Shown in pieces: positions 1 through 5,820 of a stretch of DNA of 6,886 nt; within the stretch, counting starts at the first letter, position 1; every line of letters starts with the position of its first letter. The position numbers and the translations under genes are program-made. This stretch comes from an uncultured Eubacteriales bacterium (lineage in GTDB: Bacteria; Bacillota; Clostridia; Oscillospirales; Acutalibacteraceae). The DNA lies in NCBI GenBank assembly GCA_958417225.1, contig CATZCM010000043.1, positions 1-6,886 on the forward strand, given 5' to 3'. The notes under the pieces were generated by a model, which worked only from the letters and a program-made list of their open reading frames with translations, was not told the origin of the DNA and did no database searches.

Positions 1-631
1 AGCCGGATGAATATTTTGCGATAGGCAAGACGCCAGTCATATATGCAAGATCGACATATGGTTGGTCTTTAAGCAGTTCTTTCAGAAACTCTAAGAATTT
101 TTCACGTTCTTCAGAATTGAATAGGTTATTGTTAAAAATATAGTCCCACTCATCAAGTATAAAAATGAAGCTTTCTCCAGTTAAAGAGTATATATCATTT
201 AAAATAGTTCCGATAGAATCATCTTCACTTATAGGAATATCTTTAAAGTTTGCCCTTAATTCTGAAACAAGACGAGTAACAAATCCATTCATGTATTCAT
301 CAAATGTTTTGTATTTTTTTGCTGGTTTACACCATGTGATGAAAATAACGTTGTGTTTGTTCAAATGTTCTAGGTATGATGAATCGTTAGAAATATTAAG
401 TTTATCAAACAGATCTTTGAATTTAGCGTTTTTAGAGTAGTAGCACGCAAGCATCATAGCATTGACAGTTTTGCCAAATCTGCGAGGACGGGTAATGCAG
501 ATGTATTGCGAATCGGTACCGACAGCCTCGTTTATTTTGCTGATTAGGTTTGATTTATCCACAAAGTACTTTTTTTTCGTAGTTTTGGTGAATTGGTTAA
601 TCGGAGTGATGCTATTTAAAAAGTACGGCAT
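1..631 (-). CDS. AAA-ATPase-like family protein (N-terminal part; C-terminus beyond window)
   Basis: The minus strand stays open from an ATG at 631-629 to the window edge, giving the first 210 residues. The N-terminus (MPYFLNSITPINQF) and the Walker A-like loop TRPRRFGKT (residues 47-55) are typical of the Pfam AAA-ATPase_like family. A Walker B strand FIFILDEWD lies at about 155-163, and YMTGVLPIAKYSSG at 197-210 matches the conserved block after the ATPase core. In this family the missing C-terminal half usually carries a PD-(D/E)XK nuclease-like domain (DUF1703). The physiological role of the family is not established, though it is often multicopy in gut anaerobes. The start fits a modest AAGAAGTGA ribosome site 5-10 bases upstream and a promoter at 679-707. 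It is transcribed away from the hyd operon with no visible functional link. Family assignment is secure; substrate and function are unknown. Confidence 0.9.
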   Translation of the reverse strand, partial: MPYFLNSITPINQFTKTTKKKYFVDKSNLISKINEAVGTDSQYICITRPRRFGKTVNAMMLACYYSKNAKFKDLFDKLNISNDSSYLEHLNKHNVIFITWCKPAKKYKTFDEYMNGFVTRLVSELRANFKDIPISEDDSIGTILNDIYSLTGESFIFILDEWDYIFNNNLFNSEEREKFLEFLKELLKDQPYVDLAYMTGVLPIAKYSSG

Positions 632-678
632 TTTATCACTTCTTTCAATTTTTTTAAATTTTAGAAAAATATATACTT

Positions 679-707
679 ATTATAACATAACTGCCATTTT
701 GCAGCAA
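679..707 (-). promoter_or_regulatory. Sigma-A-type promoter of the AAA-ATPase-like gene
   Basis: Read on the minus strand, TTGCTG (707-702) is separated by exactly 17 bases from TATAAT (684-679). TGT directly before the -10 makes an extended -10. Transcription would start near 672, leaving a 5' leader of about 40 bases before the ATG at 631. A short CTGC...GCAG inverted repeat (691-704) lies in the spacer and -35 area and could be a protein site, but is too short to call. Confidence 0.7.
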
Positions 708-787
708 CTGATAATTTATAGTTTTCAGCTTTTTTATTACTGGTTAAAGTAAATGCTACTAAACAAGAAAAATTATGTAGCGAAGGA

Positions 788-816
788 AAACTTGAGTATG
801 TCAGACATACAAGTTT
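788..816. repeat. Imperfect hairpin, 13 bp with a 2-base bulge
   Basis: AAACTTG (788-794) plus TATGTC (797-802) pair with GACATA (804-809) plus CAAGTTT (810-816). This leaves a 2-base bulge and a 1-base tip, or an alternative GTATGTC-A-GACATAC core. No T-run follows on either strand, so it does not look like an intrinsic terminator. It lies about 80 bases upstream of the AAA-ATPase promoter and could be an operator or a repeated extragenic element. Confidence 0.45.
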
Positions 817-990
817 GCATACTTTAGAATAAAGCAAACAGAATGTTAACAATATCAATACGACTTTGACGTCTCAATATTTTAAATATTATTTGTGTAA
901 CAAATTTATCCGTCGGAGTTAAAAAGTTTTTTATTTTTTGTTTTTCCACGTAATCGTTCGGTTTTCAGGAATTTACACTATGTCTTTTGG

Positions 991-1004
991 TGACTTGAAA
1001 GTCA
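991..1004. promoter_or_regulatory. Candidate operator: TGACTT-GA-AAGTCA inverted repeat
   Basis: A perfect 6-bp inverted repeat with a 2-base centre ends 7 bases before the -35 box of the hyd operon promoter. That position suits an activator or repressor. The half-site spacing (TGA-N8-TCA) does not match the usual CRP/FNR or HcpR layouts, so no regulator is named. Confidence 0.3.
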
Positions 1005-1011
1005 AATGATC

Positions 1012-1040
1012 TTGACAGCAATAGAAAAAAGGCATATTAT
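1012..1040 (+). promoter_or_regulatory. Sigma-A promoter of the hyd maturation operon
   Basis: A perfect TTGACA (1012-1017) is separated by 17 bases from TATTAT (1035-1040). Start of transcription is expected near 1047, so the strong ribosome site at 1057-1064 lies only about 10 bases into the message. The first coding triplets of the transcript are then the leader frame at 1071, not hydE. Confidence 0.8.
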
Positions 1041-1070
1041 ATTAATAGATTTCGTTAAAGGAGGTTTTGT

Positions 1071-1142
1071 GTGAATTTCTGCGATCTTAGTGATTTGGAA
1101 TATGATTACTTATATGTATTTATTTTTGATTTTAATAATTAA
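1071..1142 (+). CDS. Putative 23-residue leader peptide upstream of hydE
   Basis: AAAGGAGG at 1057-1064, an essentially complete Shine-Dalgarno, sits 6 bases before a GTG at 1071 that opens a 23-codon frame ending in TAA at 1140-1142. This is the strongest ribosome site at the head of the hyd transcript. hydE itself, 25 bases downstream and in a different frame, has only a poor GGA-like site. The peptide is rich in aromatic and acidic residues, with EYDYLYVFIFDF at 10-21 (three Tyr, four Phe overall), and has no recognisable domain. Possible roles are a translation-coupling frame or a leader sensing charged tRNA-Tyr or tRNA-Phe. Tyr and Phe codons are common in AT-rich DNA, so the composition alone proves little. 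An accidental frame behind a displaced ribosome site is the main alternative. Confidence 0.45.
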   Translation: MNFCDLSDLEYDYLYVFIFDFNN

Positions 1143-1167
1143 TTAAGATCTTGGAATGTAAGATACT

Positions 1168-2253
1168 ATGAATAAACAAAATGAATTGATTTATCTTGTG
1201 GACAAGCTTGTAAAAAATAATACCCTTGAATCAGATGAGTATGAAAATTTAATCGCAAATCAAAATGAGAAAATTACAGAGTATGCGGCTAAACATGCTG
1301 TGGATATACGTAAAAAAATTTACGGTAACGATGTGTACATACGTGGACTTATTGAGGTGGGAAATGTTTGTTATAATGATTGCTTCTACTGTGGGATCCG
1401 AAGATCAAACAGAGCTTGTGAACGATATACGCTAAACAATCAGCAGATTTTGAAGTGTTGTGAAGAGGGATACAAACTTGGTTTTCGTACGTTTGTGCTG
1501 CAAGGTGGAGAAGGTTCTTTGTCAGTTGGTGCTGTGTGTGAAGTGGTTTCGAAAATACGCAAATTGTATCCAGATTGTGCTATCACTTTGTCTTTAGGAG
1601 AATATTCAAGAGAAGATTATCGTCGTATGTATGAATCAGGTGCGAACCGATATCTTTTACGCCACGAAACAGCTGATCGAGACCACTATGAGAAATTACA
1701 TCCAAAAAGTATGTCTTTTGACAATCGGTTGAGTTGTCTATATGATTTGAAGGAAATTGGTTTTCAGGTTGGATGTGGTTTTATGGTCGGAAGTCCGTAT
1801 CAAACTTCAAAGACTTTAGCCAAAGATTTAAAATTTATTGAAAAGTTTTGTCCTGATATGTGTGGGATAGGACCATTTATACCGCAAAAAAATACTCAGT
1901 TTCGAAATTTTTCAGCTGGTAGTGTAACTAAAACTCTGTTTTTATTATCATTGATTAGATTGATAGAACCAAATATTTTACTTCCCGCGACGACAGCTCT
2001 TGGAACGATTCAAAAAGGTGGTAGAGAAAAAGGAATTTTGTCTGGTGCTAATGTTGTAATGCCAAATTTATCTCCAGTAGAGATGCGTAAAAAGTATACC
2101 CTTTATGACAATAAACTTTCTGATGGGGCTGAATCAGCACAAAGTTTGAACTTACTGAGGAAATCCATGAAAGAAATCGGTTATAACATTGTTACCGATA
2201 GGGGAGATATCAAAAATATAAAACTTGAAATGGATAGAAAGGAAAAATTATGA
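1168..2253 (+). CDS. hydE: [FeFe]-hydrogenase H-cluster radical SAM maturase HydE
   Basis: HydE is a cytoplasmic radical S-adenosylmethionine enzyme. By family knowledge it acts on the Fe(CO)2(CN)-cysteine complex made by HydG and yields a precursor of the diiron subcluster. The 361-residue length is normal (about 350). The cluster motif is CYNDCFYC (C68, C72, C75), the SAM-contacting GGE is at 113-115 (LQGGEG), and the C-terminal block GANVVMPNLSPVEMRKKYTLY (about 294-314) is characteristic of HydE rather than BioB or ThiH. The second-cluster cysteines seen in some HydEs (for example Thermotoga) are absent after that block, a known variable feature. An in-frame TAA at 1159-1161 fixes the ATG at 1168 as the earliest start. 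Its own ribosome site is weak (GGA at 1153-1155, 12 bases away). The 3' end overlaps hydG by 4 bases (ATGA), which suggests coupled translation. Confidence 0.97.
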   Translation: MNKQNELIYLVDKLVKNNTLESDEYENLIANQNEKITEYAAKHAVDIRKKIYGNDVYIRGLIEVGNVCYNDCFYCGIRRSNRACERYTLNNQQILKCCEEGYKLGFRTFVLQGGEGSLSVGAVCEVVSKIRKLYPDCAITLSLGEYSREDYRRMYESGANRYLLRHETADRDHYEKLHPKSMSFDNRLSCLYDLKEIGFQVGCGFMVGSPYQTSKTLAKDLKFIEKFCPDMCGIGPFIPQKNTQFRNFSAGSVTKTLFLLSLIRLIEPNILLPATTALGTIQKGGREKGILSGANVVMPNLSPVEMRKKYTLYDNKLSDGAESAQSLNLLRKSMKEIGYNIVTDRGDIKNIKLEMDRKEKL

Positions 2254-3698
2254 TTAAGTATTACCCAAAATCGATGAAGGCTGATGAATTTATAAATGAT
2301 GCCGAGATAAGAGAAACGATTGAATATGCAAATGCGAATAAAAACAACACTGAACTTATAGATTCATTGCTCGAAAAGGCTCGACCGAAGAAAAATGGTA
2401 ATGGTGTAATCTGTGTTGGTCTTACGCATAGAGAAGCTTCGGTGCTTCTTGCGTGTGATATTCCTGAAAAAATCGAAAAAATGTATAAACTTGCAAATGA
2501 AATAAAACTTGCATTTTACGGAAATCGGATAGTAATGTTTGCACCACTTTATTTATCAAATTATTGTGTCAATGGATGCGTGTATTGCCCGTATCACCTG
2601 AAAAATAAACATATTGCTCGAGTGAAGTTGACTCAGGAGCAGGTGCGAAATGAAGTAATCGCGCTTCAAGATATGGGACATAAACGTCTTGCAATTGAAG
2701 CTGGAGAGGATCCCCAAAATAACCCAATTGATTACATATTGGAGTGCATAAAGACGATTTACTCCATTCATCATAAAAATGGAGATATAAGAAGAGTGAA
2801 TGTGAATATTGCTGCTACTACGGTTGAAAATTATAGAAAATTAAAGGATGCTGGTATAGGAACATACATTTTATTTCAGGAAACGTATAACAAATCAAGT
2901 TATCTAAAGTTGCATCCAACAGGTCCAAAACATGACTATGATTATCACACCGAGGCGATGGATCGGGCAATGAAAGGTGGAATTGATGATGTGGGACTTG
3001 GTGTATTGTTTGGGCTTGAAGGGTATCAGTATGAATTTGCTGGTCTGCTAATGCATGCGGAACACCTGGAAGCAGTGCACGGAGTAGGTCCTCATACCAT
3101 AAGTGTGCCGAGAATAAAACACGCGGATGATATTGACCCGAATTCATTTGATAACAGCATATCAGATGAACTATTTGCAAAAATAATAGCGTGCATACGA
3201 ATTGCTGTTCCGTATACAGGTATGATAATTTCTACTAGGGAGAGTGAAACCGTGCGAGGAAAGGTGCTTGATTATGGAATATCGCAAATAAGTGGTGCGT
3301 CACGTACATCGGTTGGTGGGTATACCGAAGTGGAACGTTCACATGATTCGGAACAATTTGATGTTTCTGATCAGAGAACACTCGATGAGGTAGTATGCTG
3401 GCTTATGCAAATGAAACATATACCATCATTTTGTACTGCTTGTTATCGTGAGGGGCGTACAGGTGACCGATTTATGAGACTTTGTAAAAATGGCCAGATT
3501 TTAAATTGTTGCCATCCTAATGCATTAATGACATTAACGGAATACTTGGTTGACTATGCCTCAGAAAAAACTAAAAAAATTGGATTTGAGTTAATAGAGA
3601 GCGAATTAGAGAAAATACCAACAGAAAAAGTTCGTGATATTGCGAGAAAAAATATAAACGATATTAAAAATTCAAATTGTCGTGATTTCAGGTTCTGA
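2250..3698 (+). CDS. hydG: [FeFe]-hydrogenase maturase HydG (radical SAM tyrosine lyase)
   Basis: HydG cleaves L-tyrosine into p-cresol and dehydroglycine, derives CO and cyanide from the latter, and assembles an Fe(CO)2(CN)-cysteine synthon (established for the family). The 482-residue length is typical. The N-terminal radical-SAM cluster motif is CVNGCVYC (C106, C110, C113). The C-terminal auxiliary cluster motif CX2CX22C is complete: C395, C398 and C421, inside CTACYREGRTGDRF...NCCHPNAL. This C-terminal extension separates HydG from the related tyrosine lyase ThiH of thiamine synthesis. A histidine-bearing LLMHAEHLE segment at about 267-273 is where the family places the ligand of the labile iron. 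The start overlaps the hydE stop and has an AAAGGA site at 2239-2244. I see no defects. Confidence 0.98.
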   Translation: MIKYYPKSMKADEFINDAEIRETIEYANANKNNTELIDSLLEKARPKKNGNGVICVGLTHREASVLLACDIPEKIEKMYKLANEIKLAFYGNRIVMFAPLYLSNYCVNGCVYCPYHLKNKHIARVKLTQEQVRNEVIALQDMGHKRLAIEAGEDPQNNPIDYILECIKTIYSIHHKNGDIRRVNVNIAATTVENYRKLKDAGIGTYILFQETYNKSSYLKLHPTGPKHDYDYHTEAMDRAMKGGIDDVGLGVLFGLEGYQYEFAGLLMHAEHLEAVHGVGPHTISVPRIKHADDIDPNSFDNSISDELFAKIIACIRIAVPYTGMIISTRESETVRGKVLDYGISQISGASRTSVGGYTEVERSHDSEQFDVSDQRTLDEVVCWLMQMKHIPSFCTACYREGRTGDRFMRLCKNGQILNCCHPNALMTLTEYLVDYASEKTKKIGFELIESELEKIPTEKVRDIARKNINDIKNSNCRDFRF

Positions 3699-3709
3699 GG
3701 TGAAATGTA

Positions 3710-4942
3710 ATGGGACTTAATGATAAACCATCTTCTGAGAGACTTCATATAGGTTTTTTCGGGTTGCGCAATGCGGGTAAGTCAAGCGTAGTTAATGCGA
3801 TTACAGGTCAAAGGATGTCTCTTGTGTCAGAGGTCAAGGGAACAACTACAGATCCGGTTCAAAAGGTGATGGAACTTTTACCACTTGGACCTGTGGTGAT
3901 TATAGATACGCCTGGTATTGACGATGAAGGATCTCTCGGGAAAATGCGCGCCGATCGAGCACGGAGGATGCTTGATAAGACAGATATTGCAGTGCTTGTT
4001 GTAGACGCGACAAAAGGGATTCAGGAGACAGATAAGGAACTTTGTGAAATTTTCAAAAAACGTAAATTGCCGTATATTATAGCATATAATAAATGCGATT
4101 TAGTAAATCCAGAAGGGTTATCTAAGGAGAATGAGATAAATATTAGTGCGAAAAAAGGCTTTGGAATATATGAACTAAAGGAATTTATAGGAAAAATAAC
4201 CGGAAACTTCAATTCGAAAAAATTATTGGTGGGTGACTTGGTTGAACCCCATGATGTGGTAGTTTTAGTTACTCCAATAGATGAGTCTGCACCTAAAGGT
4301 AGGATGATTTTACCACAGCAACAAGTGATACGGGATATTATTGACGTCGGGGCGATAAGCTTAGTAACAAAGGATACAGAGTTATCATTGGCAATGTCTT
4401 CTCTTGTGAAGCCGCCAAAGATTGTAATAACAGATTCGCAAGTTTTTGGTAAGGTAAATGAAATTGTGCCGGATAATGTGTTGCTGACATCTTTTTCGAT
4501 TTTGTTTGCAAGGTATAAAGGTGAGTTAGAACAAATGGTTCTGGGTGCTATGAAGCTTAGTGAACTTGAGGATGGAGATGTGGTACTTATTTCTGAGAGT
4601 TGTACTCATCATCGTCAGTGCAATGATATAGGTTCTGTGAAGTTACCTGGGTGGATAACTGAGTACACGCATAAAAATCTTTATTTTGAGTTTACTTCTG
4701 GAGGAGATTTTCCGGACAATCTTGAAAAATATTCTTTAATCGTGCATTGTGGGGCGTGCATGATCAATAAACGCGAAATGAATTACAGAATTAACTGTGC
4801 ACAAGAGAATAACGTATCAATTACAAATTACGGAATAGCTATTGCGAAAATGCACGGAATACTAGAAAGATCACTTTCACCATTTTCTGAACTTATTCAG
4901 AAGATAAAACTTTCCAAAACAATTAACATTGATTTGTGTTGA
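3710..4942 (+). CDS. hydF: [FeFe]-hydrogenase maturation GTPase/scaffold HydF
   Basis: HydF is the scaffold on which the diiron subcluster is finished before transfer to apo-HydA. The 410 residues show the expected three parts. The N-terminal GTPase (about 10-165) carries P-loop GLRNAGKSS (18-26), GTTTD switch I (44-48), DTPG (66-69), NKCD (127-130) and SAK (146-148). A dimerization domain follows (about 175-255). The C-terminal cluster-binding domain has CTH (C298, H300) and HCGAC (H346, C347, C350), matching the family signature CxHx(44-53)HCxxC with 45 intervening residues. This domain separates HydF from ordinary Era or MnmE-like GTPases. The ribosome site GAGGTG overlaps the hydG stop codon and the intergenic gap is 11 bases, so it is the last cistron of the hydEGF operon. 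A strong terminator lies about 30 bases after its TGA. Confidence 0.97.
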   Translation: MGLNDKPSSERLHIGFFGLRNAGKSSVVNAITGQRMSLVSEVKGTTTDPVQKVMELLPLGPVVIIDTPGIDDEGSLGKMRADRARRMLDKTDIAVLVVDATKGIQETDKELCEIFKKRKLPYIIAYNKCDLVNPEGLSKENEINISAKKGFGIYELKEFIGKITGNFNSKKLLVGDLVEPHDVVVLVTPIDESAPKGRMILPQQQVIRDIIDVGAISLVTKDTELSLAMSSLVKPPKIVITDSQVFGKVNEIVPDNVLLTSFSILFARYKGELEQMVLGAMKLSELEDGDVVLISESCTHHRQCNDIGSVKLPGWITEYTHKNLYFEFTSGGDFPDNLEKYSLIVHCGACMINKREMNYRINCAQENNVSITNYGIAIAKMHGILERSLSPFSELIQKIKLSKTINIDLC

Positions 4943-4973
4943 AATAATGTATTATTTATATTTTGCAAATTTT

Positions 4974-5023
4974 AAAAAAAGATTATTACCTATGAGTGAA
5001 ATAAAAGGTAATAGTCTTTTTTT
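4974..5023 (+). terminator. Intrinsic terminator of the hyd operon
   Basis: An 18-bp stem pairs 4974-4991 (A7 then GATTATTACCT) with 5006-5023 (AGGTAATAGTC then T7). There is a single G-U wobble and a 14-base loop. The A-run and T-run arms make it usable in both directions, but the nearest gene is hydF, about 30 bases upstream. Confidence 0.9.
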
Positions 5024-5067
5024 GTAAAGTTATATTTGCACAGTTTTGGATGTGAAAGGGTATCATA

Positions 5068-5130
5068 ATGGTAAAAGTAGTAAAAATCAGAGTAATGTTT
5101 ATTATCATAATCTCGATTTTTATGCAGTGA
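5068..5130 (+). CDS. Possible 20-residue hydrophobic small peptide
   Basis: An ATG at 5068 is preceded by GAAAGGG (5054-5060) at a usable spacing and opens a 20-codon frame ending in TGA. The peptide starts MVKVVKIRV and continues MFIIIISIFMQ, a short basic head followed by an Ile-rich stretch like a minimal membrane-inserted peptide or the beginning of a signal peptide. Stops follow at once (TGA TAG), so it does not extend into a longer protein. It lies between the hyd terminator and the hairpin at 5197-5229, but I find no convincing promoter. It may be a small membrane peptide, a decayed gene start or chance. Confidence 0.2.
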   Translation: MVKVVKIRVMFIIIISIFMQ

Positions 5131-5196
5131 TAGATTATTTTTAGGTATGTGTAATCCAATAAAAAAATGAAATTTTTTACTTTAAAAGAGTATTTT

Positions 5197-5229
5197 AGGG
5201 TGACGTGTATATTTTATACATGTCACCCT
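5197..5229 (+). terminator. Strong hairpin, possible terminator
   Basis: AGGGTGACGTGTAT (5197-5210) pairs with ATACATGTCACCCT (5216-5229), 14 bp with one G-U wobble around a 5-base loop that can close by one more A-T pair. It is the most GC-rich structure in an otherwise very AT-rich stretch. The tract after it (GATTTGATTTA) is only a broken T-run, so termination efficiency is doubtful. Which transcript it would end is unclear: readthrough from hyd, or the small frame at 5068-5130. Confidence 0.5.
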
Positions 5230-5496
5230 GATTTGATTTAAGAACATAGTTGATTGTTTTTGGTATAAGGTAATGTGAAATAGATTTGTTTTATGAATTT
5301 TATAGGAATGAGAAATTATAATTTTTTTATTGATAATTAAAAATTCGTTTTTTAATGGAAATAATTACATAATTTTTTTATTAATAATTGGGATTAAAGT
5401 TTATTTTTTAGTCTACAGATATATTTATATTAGTATGCAATCATCTATGAATTTAATAAAAGCCCTATATGCTTGTTGGTGTGTTAATTAGAATGA
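5230..5496. other. AT-rich non-coding stretch
   Basis: No reading frame with a ribosome site is visible on either strand. The stretch is extremely AT-rich. The only internal structure I can support is the direct repeat at 5318-5389. Confidence 0.5.
5318..5389. repeat. Pair of 21-base AT-rich direct repeats, 51-base period
   Basis: Positions 5318-5338 and 5369-5389 match at 20 of 21 bases. Both contain a run of seven Ts flanked by ATAA and ATT (the single difference is G5332 versus A5383). In such AT-rich DNA this may be a local duplication with no function. Confidence 0.4.
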
Positions 5497-5526
5497 TTTA
5501 CCACGAAATACATATTTCGTGGTAAA
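5497..5526. repeat. 30-bp palindrome, copy 1
   Basis: TTTACCACGAAATA (5497-5510) and its exact reverse complement (5513-5526) flank a 2-base centre. No T-run follows on either strand beyond the separate minus-strand terminator next door, so it is not itself a terminator. A 27/30 identical copy lies at 5824-5853. Together they bracket a roughly 300-base unit containing a candidate small RNA. They could be extragenic repeats, ends of a small non-autonomous element, or paired operator sites. Confidence 0.7.
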
Positions 5527-5547
5527 AAACGGACTATTACTCCGCTT
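5524..5547 (-). terminator. Minus-strand intrinsic terminator
   Basis: On the minus strand AAGCGGA pairs with TCCGTTT around a 7-base loop GTAATAG (7 bp, one G-U), followed by a run of six Ts ending at 5524. It abuts palindrome copy 1. It would end the candidate small RNA starting near 5582. Confidence 0.65.
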
Positions 5548-5582
5548 TAATTCACCAAACTCTTCAAATGTTTTTTTGAATT
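5524..5582 (-). ncRNA. Candidate small RNA, about 60 nt
   Basis: A sigma-A promoter (5617-5589) and an intrinsic terminator (5547-5524) on the minus strand delimit a transcript of roughly 55-60 nt. The body can fold: AATTC near the 5' end is complementary to GAATT just before the terminator stem. A local TTCAAA...TTTGAA hairpin (minus strand 5580-5563) is a competing or nested pairing. No ribosome site or start codon for a useful peptide lies inside. It overlaps the 3' part of a TGA-broken reading frame (5547-5750), which is the alternative explanation. I do not recognise a known RNA family. Confidence 0.4.
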
Positions 5583-5750
5583 ATATACATTATACCCTGC
5601 AGTCATGTATAAATCAATAGTTTGTGACATATATTCTCAAAAATAACGAAAATCAGCAATTTTATCAAAATTATTCACCTTGAATGCAACATAGGGAATA
5701 AGCTGTTTTGCAGATAAAACTAAATTAATCTTATATTTTTCTTTTTTCAT
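5547..5750 (-). pseudogene. Relic-like 67-codon frame broken by an in-frame TGA
   Basis: From an ATG at 5750-5748 the minus strand reads 37 codons (MKKEKYKINLVLSAKQLI...), meets TGA at 5639-5637, and continues in the same frame for another 29 codons (...EYMSQTIDLYMTAGYNVYNS...) to a TAA at 5549-5547. The Lys-rich start and mixed composition look more protein-like than the surrounding DNA, but I recognise no family. There is no Shine-Dalgarno and no fitting promoter upstream. TGA is the ordinary stop of hydE, hydG and hydF here, so readthrough is unlikely. It may be a decayed small gene or chance, with the 3' part better explained as a small RNA. Confidence 0.2.
5589..5617 (-). promoter_or_regulatory. 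Minus-strand promoter of the candidate small RNA
   Basis: TTGATT (5617-5612 on the minus strand) is followed by exactly 17 bases and then TATAAT (5594-5589). Transcription would begin near 5582. Confidence 0.5.
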
Positions 5751-5820
5751 ACATTAGATTTGTTTTATTTGATTTTGTGACAATTAATTTTATATTAAAC
5801 TTTTTAGGAAGTATTTTTTG

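Larger units (their letters stand above)
708..1011. other. Divergent intergenic spacer with no gene
   Basis: With its flanks (632-1070), this stretch separates the divergent promoters of the AAA-ATPase-like gene and the hyd operon. I see no convincing coding frame: the open minus-strand frame at 661-858 has no ribosome site and reads as low-complexity F/L/C/K sequence. It holds an imperfect hairpin (788-816), a T-rich tract around 920-955 and an inverted repeat next to the hyd promoter (991-1004). Confidence 0.6.

Noticed and set aside
165..752. Two plus-strand open frames (165-440 and 462-752)
   Set aside because: Both run antisense to the AAA-ATPase-like gene, which carries Walker motifs in the minus-strand frame; the second runs on into its promoter region.
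844..905. Rex-like sites (TGTTAACA at 844-851; ATTTGT-GTA-ACAAAT at 891-905)
   Set aside because: Both are shorter than the 18-bp Rex consensus and lie over 100 bases upstream of the promoter; chance in AT-rich DNA is likely.
2818..3180. 120-codon open frame on the minus strand within hydG
   Set aside because: It is a shadow of the strongly conserved hydG coding sequence, with no ribosome site or family signal.
2250..3698. ThiH (thiamine tyrosine lyase) instead of HydG
   Set aside because: The C-terminal CX2CX22C auxiliary-cluster motif and the neighbouring hydE and hydF identify HydG.
5637..5639. In-frame TGA as selenocysteine or a reassigned codon
   Set aside because: hydE, hydG and hydF all terminate with TGA, and no conserved selenoprotein context is present.
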